A stretch of 7,950 nucleotides of DNA from an uncultured Coriobacteriaceae bacterium (GTDB taxonomy: Bacteria > Actinomycetota > Coriobacteriia > Coriobacteriales > Eggerthellaceae): assembly GCA_900539675.1 (NCBI GenBank), contig UQDJ01000063.1:1-7950 (forward strand). Direction: 5' to 3'. Within the stretch, counting starts at the first letter, position 1. Every line of letters begins with the position of its first letter. A model generated the notes under the pieces. The model worked only from the letters and a program-made list of their open reading frames with translations. It was not told the DNA's origin and searched no databases. The translations under genes and the position numbers were made by a program. This document shows positions 1-6,679 of the stretch, in pieces.

Positions 1-522
1 GGAGTCCAATGCGCTGGTAGCTTCGTCGCACAGCATAATGGAAGGCTTATTAGCCAGAGCTCGAGCAATAGCTACACGCTGCTGTTGACCACCGGAAAGC
101 TGACTGGGGTACTTGTCACACTTTGACTCCAAGCCCACCATCTTTAAGAGTTCACGTGCGCGGGCTTCTGATGCTTTTTTGTCTGCGTGACGCAATTCCA
201 ATGGGAACATGACGTTGCGCAATACGGTGCGTTGTTGGAACAGACTGAAATTCTGAAAAATCATGCCTACCGAAGCACGAAATTCCAATAATTCCTTGCC
301 GGAAAGATTCGTCACATCCCTACCGTCGATAGTGATGGTTCCCGACGTGGGACGTTCAAGCAAATTGATGCAACGCACCAACGTGGACTTGCCAGCACCG
401 GACTGACCAATAATGCCAAAAATGGAACCATCCTCGATAGACAGATTGATATTGGTCAGAGCTTGATGGGTCTCACCACCGGCAAGCTCATACGTTTTAT
501 TGAGGTCTTTAATCTGAATCAT
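1..522 (-). CDS. metN: Methionine ABC transporter ATP-binding protein MetN, N-terminal 174 residues
   Basis: This is the cytoplasmic ATPase that powers MetI/MetQ-type uptake of methionine. I translated the minus strand from the ATG at 522-520; the frame stays open to the window edge, so the C-terminal part of the ATPase and the regulatory domain typical of MetN (family length about 340) are missing. Visible motifs are Walker A GQSGAGKS (residues 39-46), the Q-loop around Q90 (IFQNFSLF), the ABC signature LSGGQQQ (142-148), Walker B IMLCDE (162-167) and the start of the D-loop, SALD. The stretch INLSIEDGSIFGIIGQSGAG and the following CINLLERPTSG are very typical of MetN rather than of polar amino-acid ATPases. 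The start is backed by GAGGAT eight bases upstream. It lies 61 bases downstream of a glycosyltransferase gene on the same strand. metI and metQ would be expected off the left edge, but this cannot be seen. Confidence 0.92.
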   Translation of the reverse strand, partial: MIQIKDLNKTYELAGGETHQALTNINLSIEDGSIFGIIGQSGAGKSTLVRCINLLERPTSGTITIDGRDVTNLSGKELLEFRASVGMIFQNFSLFQQRTVLRNVMFPLELRHADKKASEARARELLKMVGLESKCDKYPSQLSGGQQQRVAIARALANKPSIMLCDEATSALDS

Positions 523-530
523 GGGTAATA

Positions 531-536
531 ATCCTC
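531..536 (-). promoter_or_regulatory. Ribosome binding site of metN
   Basis: The minus strand reads GAGGAT with eight bases before the ATG at 522. This fixes the metN start; no other in-frame start nearby has such a site. Confidence 0.6.
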
Positions 537-545
537 AAAGCGGTT

Positions 546-575
546 ACTATACAGCCTTCAAACTATATCACGGAA
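546..575 (-). promoter_or_regulatory. Weak promoter candidate for metN
   Basis: In the 61-base gap before metN the minus strand has a TATAGT -10-like box (551-546), with TTCCGT 18 bases upstream as a poor -35. A second TATAGT lies at 566-561. No terminator hairpin is seen between the glycosyltransferase stop and metN, so read-through is an alternative. The call rests on box matching only. Confidence 0.22.
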
Positions 576-583
576 CAGCACAA

Positions 584-3073
584 CTACCATGCACTCAAGC
601 GGAAATATGGTGTTTCTGCATCGAAGCCAGCACTCATATACGGATCGCCGTCAATAAAGTAACGTGGCCAGCGATAGTGCAAGAAGGCTCGTTCGCGCTC
701 AGCGCGTAACAACTGCTCATGCGTAAGGGTGTGACCAGCCGTCGCGTTTTCCTGGTGATAGAACTCCACCGCTCCATTAAAGGCAACAAAATAGCCGGCA
801 CGACGCACCTTCAGGCAAAAGTCAACATCATGGCAGCTCACCGCAAAGCGCTCATCGAAGCCACCTACTTCTTCAAACACGGAACGCTTCACCATCATGA
901 CAGCGCCCGATACGGCAGAAAGGTTGCTGCACACCGTAAGACGCTTGCCATAGCCAGCATCGCTGCGTGCCAAATTGACACCAATATTGCCTGCCGATCC
1001 ATACGCGCCCACCATCATGCCAGCATGCTGAATGGTGTCATCAGAAAACAGCATCTTTGCACCCACCACGCCAACATCTGGGCGCTGGCAATGGGCCAGC
1101 AAAGACGTAATGGCGCCAGGTGTGATCGCTTCAGTGTCGTTATCCAAAAACAGCAGATAATCAGACGAACAGGTTTTGGCTGCCGCATTTGCCAAGGCAG
1201 CAGGATTGTAGGGTTCGTCATAGGCAAGCATGCGCACCTGCGGCAAGTCGTGCGTCATCTGGTGATAGTATGCCAACGTATGCGCATCGGTGGAACCGTT
1301 ATCCACGACCACAATTTCAGTTGCCTCAAGCGAATCGTGCTCAACAACAGACGACAAGCACGTGTCTAAAAGCTCCACTTCATTTTTCGTGGGAATAATA
1401 ATAGAAAGCGTTGGTCGCTCTTTGGGCAGACGATACTGCACGCGGTACACGCGCTGCGCCAATTCCGCCAGCACCACCGCATCAATATGCAAACGACGCA
1501 AATGAAGAGCTAGCGCTTTGCGCCCCAGACGAAACGCCTCCTCTTCACGACGAGCCTGTACGGCTTGCGCCTGATCGGAAATGCAAGCAGCATCCTGCAC
1601 GTGATACAGCACCCTATCGATACGTTTGATAGTGTGTGCCTTTGTACATGCTTTGAGCACCATATCGTAGTCAAATGCGTCGGTGGTAAAGCCTCCGTCG
1701 TGCGCAATCGCATCAACAATCTGGCGCGAAACCCACACTACGGGTCCCATATAAAAGTAGGAATAGAGCAAGTCGGGAGAATAGTCGGGTTTAAAGACCG
1801 GAAAATGAAAGCCTTCTTCGCGGTCGAAGTAATCGTGGTTAGCATACACCACATCACACACCATGCCAGACTCTGCCGATGGCGCCTGAGAGTCTTTTTC
1901 TGCTTGGTCGTGATGCACTTCATTGATACAGCGCACGTATTCGTACAGCGCTTCGGGTGCCAGCATAACGCGCGGATCCAACACCGCACAGGCATCCCCG
2001 CAAGAGGTCATCATGCCGGTGAGACGCGCAGTGGCATCATCAAATGTTGCATCTCCGGCAACATGCACAAAGCACGGATCGCCCTCCCATTCTTGGAAGG
2101 CATGAGCAAAGGCATATTCTTCCACGCCACAATCAACAACCACCAGCTCAAAATTTTGATACGTCTGCTGTTTGAGAGCCTTAAGCGTTGCCGGAATATA
2201 GCACATATCCTCAGCAAAAAGTGGCAACACAAAACTGATCTTAGGCTGCACATCAAAGACCTTGTGGCGCTGCAAATCCAATTCGGCAAGCGTATTGCAA
2301 TGATGGCGATACCACTGTTCGTAGCGTTTATCGTGTTGCGCATCTCCCATCGAATCCTCGAAGGCTTCCTGGAGCGATTCGTATGTTTCATCACAAAAAT
2401 GCGCAAAGCCACCCGCAACCAAATCATTGGCATCGTATACGGTGGCGCAAAAATCGCTACCCTCTTTAGTAACACGCACCGAAAAGCCCAGACGCAGGCG
2501 CTCGTCATCACCGTAGCGCTCCGGCGGTACCACTTCATCTATCAAGGGATACACTGGCAGATCGATCTCTTTGCCAAATCGGTCGGTGAAATCCACCATG
2601 ACATCTGCCCTGTCAACTTGAGGCATATCAACCAGCATTTTGACAACCAGCTCATCACCATCATCAATGGCGTCGGTGAAGTAGATGTTCATATGATTGG
2701 CGCTGTATTCGCGTTCGATATCAAACATCTGCTCCATCAGCTCGTTGTGTACAAGCGCATTGAAACGCGAACGCCAGGTGACCATATTCAGCTCAACCGT
2801 TAAACGGCTCTGTGAAAGCGGCGCTCCCTGTCCGGAATATTCCACAAACGTCAGGTCAACTTCACGCACATCATAATGCGGCAGAACCACAACGTAATTT
2901 GCCAACGAAGATGCCTCAAGTGGCACAAATGGAAACAGATGAGCAGGAATCTTCGTGCCATCTTTCAATCGCGCATCAAGCAGAACCTCTGCACCAGAAC
3001 TCAGACGGTCTAGAACCATCTGCAGATATACCTTGCCATCTCCGTGGCTCAAGCTTTCAATGCGTGAATTCAT
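584..3073 (-). CDS. Large tandem GT2-family glycosyltransferase (829 aa)
   Basis: This is a cytoplasmic protein with two GT-A (family 2, PF00535-type) domains, probably adding sugars to a cell-surface polysaccharide; the sugar is not identifiable. Residues 1-270 are a region I cannot assign, paralogous to the same part of the upstream gene. GT domain 1 spans about 277-495. It keeps the nucleotide-side strand (FELVVVD, D314) and FKPDYSPDLL (427-436), but the usual LDHDD motif reads LDPRV (365-369), so the DxD is lost. It also has a linker of about 16 extra residues near 386-404 compared with the paralogue. GT domain 2 spans about 553-775 and looks complete: SIIIPTKN, VVVDNGSTD (588-596), FLDND (D644, D646), GGFDE and DVDFCLK (749-755). 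No signal peptide or membrane helix is seen. The ATG at 3073 follows the upstream stop by six bases, and its SD (AAGG) overlaps that stop, which suggests translational coupling. The gene ends in TAG. Confidence 0.9.
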   Translation of the reverse strand: MNSRIESLSHGDGKVYLQMVLDRLSSGAEVLLDARLKDGTKIPAHLFPFVPLEASSLANYVVVLPHYDVREVDLTFVEYSGQGAPLSQSRLTVELNMVTWRSRFNALVHNELMEQMFDIEREYSANHMNIYFTDAIDDGDELVVKMLVDMPQVDRADVMVDFTDRFGKEIDLPVYPLIDEVVPPERYGDDERLRLGFSVRVTKEGSDFCATVYDANDLVAGGFAHFCDETYESLQEAFEDSMGDAQHDKRYEQWYRHHCNTLAELDLQRHKVFDVQPKISFVLPLFAEDMCYIPATLKALKQQTYQNFELVVVDCGVEEYAFAHAFQEWEGDPCFVHVAGDATFDDATARLTGMMTSCGDACAVLDPRVMLAPEALYEYVRCINEVHHDQAEKDSQAPSAESGMVCDVVYANHDYFDREEGFHFPVFKPDYSPDLLYSYFYMGPVVWVSRQIVDAIAHDGGFTTDAFDYDMVLKACTKAHTIKRIDRVLYHVQDAACISDQAQAVQARREEEAFRLGRKALALHLRRLHIDAVVLAELAQRVYRVQYRLPKERPTLSIIIPTKNEVELLDTCLSSVVEHDSLEATEIVVVDNGSTDAHTLAYYHQMTHDLPQVRMLAYDEPYNPAALANAAAKTCSSDYLLFLDNDTEAITPGAITSLLAHCQRPDVGVVGAKMLFSDDTIQHAGMMVGAYGSAGNIGVNLARSDAGYGKRLTVCSNLSAVSGAVMMVKRSVFEEVGGFDERFAVSCHDVDFCLKVRRAGYFVAFNGAVEFYHQENATAGHTLTHEQLLRAERERAFLHYRWPRYFIDGDPYMSAGFDAETPYFRLSAW

Positions 3074-3079
3074 CTTGCC

Positions 3080-5593
3080 TTATCGTTTCCTATGATTGAG
3101 CGCGAAATACGAACTGTTTTGATCCAGATTGGGATTATAAAACTCGTCACCTTCCACAAAAACATTCGGCCACGAAGCCTGTAAAAACGCCATTTCGCGA
3201 CGACGGCGCAAGCGCAATTCCTTCGAATGAATACGCAAGCGAGAAGTGCTCTTCAAATGGGTGAGCTCCACATAGGGAGTGAACACGGTACGATATCCCG
3301 CCTGACGCGTCTTTAAGCAGAAGTCCACGTCGGGATAGAACAGCGCCAGCTGCTCATCAAAGCCTGCCACCTCATCGAATGCAGTGCGGCGAATCATCAT
3401 GCATTCGCCTGTCACGGCAGAAACATCCTGTGCAACCTGGGCACGCTCCAAGTACCCTGCCCAATCATTGGGCAAGTGTCTAAACAAAGGCGTTACCACA
3501 CGATCACCGCCCACAACAATGCCCGCATGCTCTATGGTGCCATCAACAAAGAGCTGCTTCGGACCAACAATAGCCACATCGTCGGACTGGAAATAACCCA
3601 GCAGGACCTCGATAGCATCGTCGGTCAAAATGCGAATATCACCACCCACGTAGAGCAAATAATCACCCTGAGTGTGCTCAGCTGCATAATTGCCAATGGC
3701 AGCACGGTTGATCGGACCATGCCAGGGCAGCGAAGAAAAGCTGTCATAGGTGTCAAATAAGTCATCCAAGCATTGCTGGGTGTCTTCGCTGTGATCTGTC
3801 GCATCGACTACCACCACTTCAAAGTCGCGATAGTGGATCTTATCGTAAAGCGAACGGATACATGTGCGCAGAAGCTCTGGTGAGCCTTCATGCACCACCA
3901 CGATGCTCACGTGCGGCTTTTCGGTTAACAGATAGCGCACGCGATAATGACCCGTATTCTGTTCGTTGAGAACTTCGGCTTTAAAGCCCATACGCTGACA
4001 ATGTGCCACCAAAGCTTTACGTCCCGTTTCCTGCTCAATCGCAGAAAACATAGCAGACTCAGTGATATCCACCGTAGCTAGGCGGCGGTGGCTCAGCACG
4101 CGCGGAATATGATAGACGTGGCGTGCCTTTTCGGTTGCACGCAATACCAATTCATATCCCGCTGCTTCAAACATGCTGTAAGACAATGGAGCAATATCTC
4201 CCAAAAGCGACTGGCGGATAACTACCAAATCGCGAATGTAATTAAACGAACGCAGCAACTCTGGCGAAAAGTCCGGTCTGAAAATGGGCTGCGAATGAAT
4301 ACCTTGCGCATCGTAGGTATCTACATCGGTATACAGAAAATCACAGTCAGGCATTTCATTGATGGCGCGCACGCATTCAAACAGAGCATCGGGCGCCATG
4401 ATGTCGCACACGCGTGTGAACACCACAAAATCACCCTCGACCGCTGCTAAACCAGCGTTGAAATTATCATCCATACCCAGCGTGAGATCGGCATCCATGA
4501 TATACATGCGCTCATCCCCGTCGAGCAATTCCTGCAAACCCGATACGCGATTCTGCGTACCCACCATGTCTACCAATATCAGTTCCCACTTGCCGTAGCT
4601 TTGTGCGGCAACAGAATTCACAAAGTCAAAAATATGATGATCGGGCGCATCGGCAATGAGTCCCACAATGCTAAAGGTTGGCTCATAGTCAAAACGGGTG
4701 GCCACCTGTTCCAGTAGTGCAGGCACATCAGCACGATGGTATTCAGTAAACCAGCGATGATAATCAGGATCATCGTATGCGCTGGTTGCGCGTAGACAGA
4801 ATCCTTCGATAAGCGACTCGAGCGTGCGGCCACCCAGCATCGAAAAACCAGGAGCTACCAAGGCTTGAGTATCGGTAGCACACAGGCACAACCGAGGATT
4901 ATCCTTTTCCACCAAAAAGGACACCACCATATAACGGCGACGAAGCGCCCCATATTCTGCAGGCTGGGCAACAGAGTCTTCCACCACCACATAATCCAGT
5001 GATCGCGGATGTCCGTGGCAATCAAGAAAATCGCATTCAACTTTCGTTTCATCGTGATAGGGCATCTCTAGCAATGCCGAAACACGCAGCTTGCCCTCCG
5101 ATTCTATCGCCCGCAAAAAGCTTACATGGATACGATCGTGAACGAAGCGCCCATCCAAATCTTCAATAAGTTCACCCGTCTGAGGATTCGTATGCTGTGA
5201 TGCCAATGCTTTCAGCGACGCCGATCGAATATCGAGCGACTTCTTGCAGCTTGATACCACATCTCCAGCAGAATCGATAGAACGAAACTCCAAATCCCAG
5301 CGCTTGGCATCCAACCAAGGCAACGCGATTACGAAATAGCGTACACATGCCATAGTGGCCTGCAACGGAGGTAGCGGCAAGTCTTCGCCCGCAAGTGCGC
5401 CATCATAGAGCACCTGACGCAACGCCAGCGGGTCAGTCACATCGCAATAGGGAAAGGTGTCGCTGGGAATAGTTGCACCCGAATCGGTAGAGGCCGAAAG
5501 CACCAACGGTAAGCATTCATCGCAGCCAGATATTTCAGCCAAAATATAAGCTTTATCGCCTGATCGACGTATGGTTTTAAACGACACATTCAT
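3080..5593 (-). CDS. Divergent tandem GT2-family glycosyltransferase (837 aa)
   Basis: This is a paralogue of the following gene with the same plan: an unassigned N-terminal region (about 1-300) and two GT2-type domains (about 305-505 and 560-780, counted from this ATG). Family hallmarks outside the metal site are clear: FRPDFSPELL, IGNYAAEHTQGDYLLY, DGTIEHAGIVVGG, AVTGECMMIRR, GFDE and DVDFCLKTRQAGY. The DxD motifs are not canonical. Domain 1 has FTRVCDIMAP where LDHDDELAP is usual, and domain 2 has YVGGD where FLDND is usual, keeping only the last Asp. The N-terminal nucleotide loop of domain 2 is also altered (VVVDATDHSED for VVDNGSTD). I chose the ATG at 5593 because AAGGAA sits six bases upstream. 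The same frame opens 13 codons earlier at a GTG (5632), but that has no good SD and the extension falls across an inverted repeat. It may still bind sugar nucleotides, act as a non-catalytic partner, or be a metal-independent enzyme; the sequence does not decide. Confidence 0.88.
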   Translation of the reverse strand: MNVSFKTIRRSGDKAYILAEISGCDECLPLVLSASTDSGATIPSDTFPYCDVTDPLALRQVLYDGALAGEDLPLPPLQATMACVRYFVIALPWLDAKRWDLEFRSIDSAGDVVSSCKKSLDIRSASLKALASQHTNPQTGELIEDLDGRFVHDRIHVSFLRAIESEGKLRVSALLEMPYHDETKVECDFLDCHGHPRSLDYVVVEDSVAQPAEYGALRRRYMVVSFLVEKDNPRLCLCATDTQALVAPGFSMLGGRTLESLIEGFCLRATSAYDDPDYHRWFTEYHRADVPALLEQVATRFDYEPTFSIVGLIADAPDHHIFDFVNSVAAQSYGKWELILVDMVGTQNRVSGLQELLDGDERMYIMDADLTLGMDDNFNAGLAAVEGDFVVFTRVCDIMAPDALFECVRAINEMPDCDFLYTDVDTYDAQGIHSQPIFRPDFSPELLRSFNYIRDLVVIRQSLLGDIAPLSYSMFEAAGYELVLRATEKARHVYHIPRVLSHRRLATVDITESAMFSAIEQETGRKALVAHCQRMGFKAEVLNEQNTGHYRVRYLLTEKPHVSIVVVHEGSPELLRTCIRSLYDKIHYRDFEVVVVDATDHSEDTQQCLDDLFDTYDSFSSLPWHGPINRAAIGNYAAEHTQGDYLLYVGGDIRILTDDAIEVLLGYFQSDDVAIVGPKQLFVDGTIEHAGIVVGGDRVVTPLFRHLPNDWAGYLERAQVAQDVSAVTGECMMIRRTAFDEVAGFDEQLALFYPDVDFCLKTRQAGYRTVFTPYVELTHLKSTSRLRIHSKELRLRRRREMAFLQASWPNVFVEGDEFYNPNLDQNSSYFALNHRKR

Positions 5594-5599
5594 GCGCGT

Positions 5600-5605
5600 T
5601 TCCTT
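5600..5605 (-). promoter_or_regulatory. Ribosome binding site deciding the glycosyltransferase start
   Basis: The minus strand reads AAGGAA, six bases before the ATG at 5593. The alternative GTG at 5632 has no comparable purine stretch, so this site decides the start. Confidence 0.65.
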
Positions 5606-5616
5606 CCCTGCCAAAC

Positions 5617-5634
5617 ATGTGCGCTTGCGCACAT
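5617..5634. repeat. Inverted repeat ahead of the first glycosyltransferase gene
   Basis: ATGTGCGC and GCGCACAT form eight-base arms around a two-base centre. It sits 24 bases upstream of the chosen ATG, within the 121-base gap after the GtrA-family gene. As RNA it would form a compact hairpin if the central pairs open into the loop; as DNA it could be an operator. No T-run follows on either strand, so it is not a rho-independent terminator. Confidence 0.5.
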
Positions 5635-5714
5635 ACTCATTGCCTCGCCCTCACGATAGGCCAGATTACTCCCAGGCTGTTTACGGTAAGCCACATACCC
5701 AATCTTTGAGCGCG

Positions 5715-6104
5715 CTAGTCTTTCGCCTCGAGAAAAATCTTTCGTGTAACGAAATTCCACACTGCCACAATAAACGTTACGACAATCTTAGAAATACGGT
5801 AGTCAATGTAAAGAAAGTCCACCATTAACCACATGAACAGGTCATTAATACCTAAGCCCATGACGGACAAAACCACGAAGATAATGAATTCACGGCGACG
5901 GGACATATCGTCTTTGCGCTTAAAGACAAAACGCATAGAGGCGAAATAATTAAAGATAACCGAGACAATAAACGAAATGGTGGTGGAAATAAGATACTGA
6001 ACACCGAAAACTTCGGTCAGAAAAATCATGACACCGTAGTCGATAATGAACGCGATAACGCCAACGATGCCAAACTTCATAAACTGTGCCAGAAGCTTCT
6101 TCAA
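5715..6104 (-). CDS. GtrA-family membrane protein (129 aa)
   Basis: This is a small integral membrane protein of the GtrA family (PF04138), whose members are thought to help move undecaprenyl-phosphate-linked sugars across the cytoplasmic membrane for O-antigen or wall-polysaccharide decoration. Four hydrophobic helices are visible at about residues 9-30, 36-58, 72-96 and 103-122, separated by the basic loop FKRKDDMSRRRE typical of the family. The opening QFMKFGIVGVIAFIIDYG and the FNYF(A)SMRFVFK motif match the family well, and 129 residues is normal length. The start is a TTG at 6104 with an excellent SD (AAGGGG, seven-base spacing); the next ATG (6080) would remove the usual MKKLL...F start. 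It is first in the leftward cluster, with a probable promoter about 50 bases upstream. No polyprenyl-phosphate sugar transferase of the usual GtrB kind is present in the window, so the cognate lipid-linked sugar donor is unknown. Confidence 0.88.
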   Translation of the reverse strand: MKKLLAQFMKFGIVGVIAFIIDYGVMIFLTEVFGVQYLISTTISFIVSVIFNYFASMRFVFKRKDDMSRRREFIIFVVLSVMGLGINDLFMWLMVDFLYIDYRISKIVVTFIVAVWNFVTRKIFLEAKD

Positions 6105-6111
6105 AAAGATT

Positions 6112-6117
6112 CCCCTT
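6112..6117 (-). promoter_or_regulatory. Ribosome binding site supporting a TTG start
   Basis: AAGGGG on the minus strand lies seven bases before the TTG at 6104. This is the main reason to prefer the TTG over the in-frame ATG at 6080. Confidence 0.65.
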
Positions 6118-6151
6118 CACCATCCGTGAACCATTCTAAGAGCATGAGAGC

Positions 6152-6181
6152 ATTGTAGCTAAGGCGCGGGAATTCGGGTAA
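6152..6181 (-). promoter_or_regulatory. Probable promoter of the GtrA/glycosyltransferase cluster
   Basis: The minus strand has TACAAT (6157-6152) as a good -10 and TTACCC (6181-6176) as a moderate -35, 18 bases apart. It lies between the tRNA-Glu terminator and the GtrA-family gene, where a promoter is needed. A ten-base perfect palindrome, GCTTGCAAGC (6182-6191), abuts the -35 and could be an operator; that is speculative. Confidence 0.45.
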
Positions 6182-6207
6182 GCTTGCAAGCACTTTCCAC
6201 CGAGGAA

Positions 6208-6236
6208 ATAAAAAAGGTTCTGCCGAAGCAGAACCT
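6208..6236 (-). terminator. Rho-independent terminator of tRNA-Glu
   Basis: On the minus strand AGGTTCTGC pairs with GCAGAACCT around a TTCG loop closed by C-G, the extra-stable C(UUCG)G tetraloop. It is followed by TTTTTATTT. It starts ten bases after the tRNA CCA end. Nine perfect pairs plus the U-tract make this a confident call. Confidence 0.92.
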
Positions 6237-6245
6237 GAACACTCA

Positions 6246-6320
6246 TGGTGCCCCCAACGGGACTCGAACCCGTGTTTCAGCCTTGAAAGGGCCGCGTCCT
6301 AACCGCTAGACGATGGGGAC
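6246..6320 (-). tRNA. tRNA-Glu (anticodon UUC), CCA encoded
   Basis: The minus strand folds as a complete 75-base tRNA. The acceptor stem GTCCCCA pairs with TGGGGGC (including a T-G wobble at pair 2-71). The D-arm contains GTCTAGCGGTTAGGAC. The anticodon stem CGGCC/GGCTG encloses loop CTTTCAA with anticodon TTC at 6287-6285, and the T-arm has ACGGG-TTCGAGT-CCCGT. Discriminator A and CCA are encoded. It decodes glutamate codons GAA and GAG. It has its own promoter and terminator, so it is a single-gene unit. Confidence 0.97.
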
Positions 6321-6328
6321 TGTTTTCA

Positions 6329-6356
6329 TTGCCGCGAAAAGCAGCTCGTATATAAT
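6329..6356 (+). promoter_or_regulatory. Possible plus-strand promoter overlapping the tRNA-Glu promoter
   Basis: The plus strand carries a perfect TATAAT (6351-6356) with TTGCCG (6329-6334) 16 bases upstream. It would drive the NifX-like gene with a leader of roughly 315 bases. It shares bases with the minus-strand tRNA promoter, and an AT-rich box can match by chance on both strands, so the call is tentative. Confidence 0.3.
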
Positions 6357-6380
6357 CACAAACCTGCTTCATTATTGCAA
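6352..6380 (-). promoter_or_regulatory. Promoter of tRNA-Glu
   Basis: The minus strand has TTGCAA (6380-6375) as -35 and GATTAT (6357-6352) as -10, 17 bases apart; the adjoining TATATA offers an alternative -10 with longer spacing. It lies about 30 bases upstream of the mature tRNA 5' end. The A-tract block directly upstream fits a stable-RNA promoter. Confidence 0.5.
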
Positions 6381-6422
6381 GTATTTTTTTAAACTTTTTT
6401 GCCAACTTTGCAAAAATTTTTT
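6381..6422 (-). promoter_or_regulatory. A-tract block, likely UP element or bent DNA, upstream of tRNA-Glu
   Basis: On the plus strand, runs of T7 (6384-6390), T6 (6395-6400) and A5T6 (6412-6422) lie just behind the -35 box of the tRNA promoter. The first two are centred about 10.5 bases apart and the last T-run about 22 further on, which is close to helical phase. UP elements of rRNA and tRNA promoters have this position and composition. The function is inferred. Confidence 0.45.
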
Positions 6423-6679
6423 CTAAAACCGCCCAAGGCCCAGAACAGCCTTGCGCTTCCCCATATCGTTAAAGGTAGCGAATCGACTGCCTGTGGTAGG
6501 CACGTATCCTATCGCGCCTTGAATTATGCCCTTGAACGAAACTTGAAAAACCCTTCGCCGGGGAGGTTTATCGTAGTTGCATCTAGTTATTGCGCGCTAA
6601 CTGCATTGAATGCTTTTGATGACTGCAGACTCCCCCAGCCGCACATAACTACTGTGGAGGGATATCGAAAAAGGAAGCC
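6423..6679 (+). other. Gene-free leader or upstream region of the NifX-like gene
   Basis: I see no convincing gene here. A plus-strand frame is open from the TTG at 6399 to the TGA at 6683 (94 codons), but it has no internal ATG, no SD and no recognisable domain. Possible RNA hairpins are CAAGGC/GCCTTG (6434-6453), TGCCT/AGGCA (6488-6502) and AAACCCTTC/GGGGAGGTTT (6548-6569, nine pairs with one bulged A and G-U pairs that favour the plus-strand RNA). I do not recognise a known riboswitch. The SD of the next gene is AAGGA at 6671-6675. Confidence 0.35.

Noticed and set aside
719..1369. 216-codon plus-strand frame over the C-terminal GT domain
   Set aside because: It lies fully inside the well-supported second GT2 domain on the other strand and has a His/Arg-rich, domain-free product.
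1565..2803. 412-codon open frame on the plus strand, antisense to the 829-residue glycosyltransferase
   Set aside because: The minus-strand gene has clear GT2 motifs throughout. The antisense product shows no domain, and its start lacks an SD. It is a shadow of the codon usage of the real gene.
6395..6422. TTTTTGC/GCAAAAA stem followed by a T-run, terminator-like on the plus strand
   Set aside because: The stem is almost all A-T pairs and no plus-strand gene precedes it. An A-tract UP element of the tRNA promoter explains it better.
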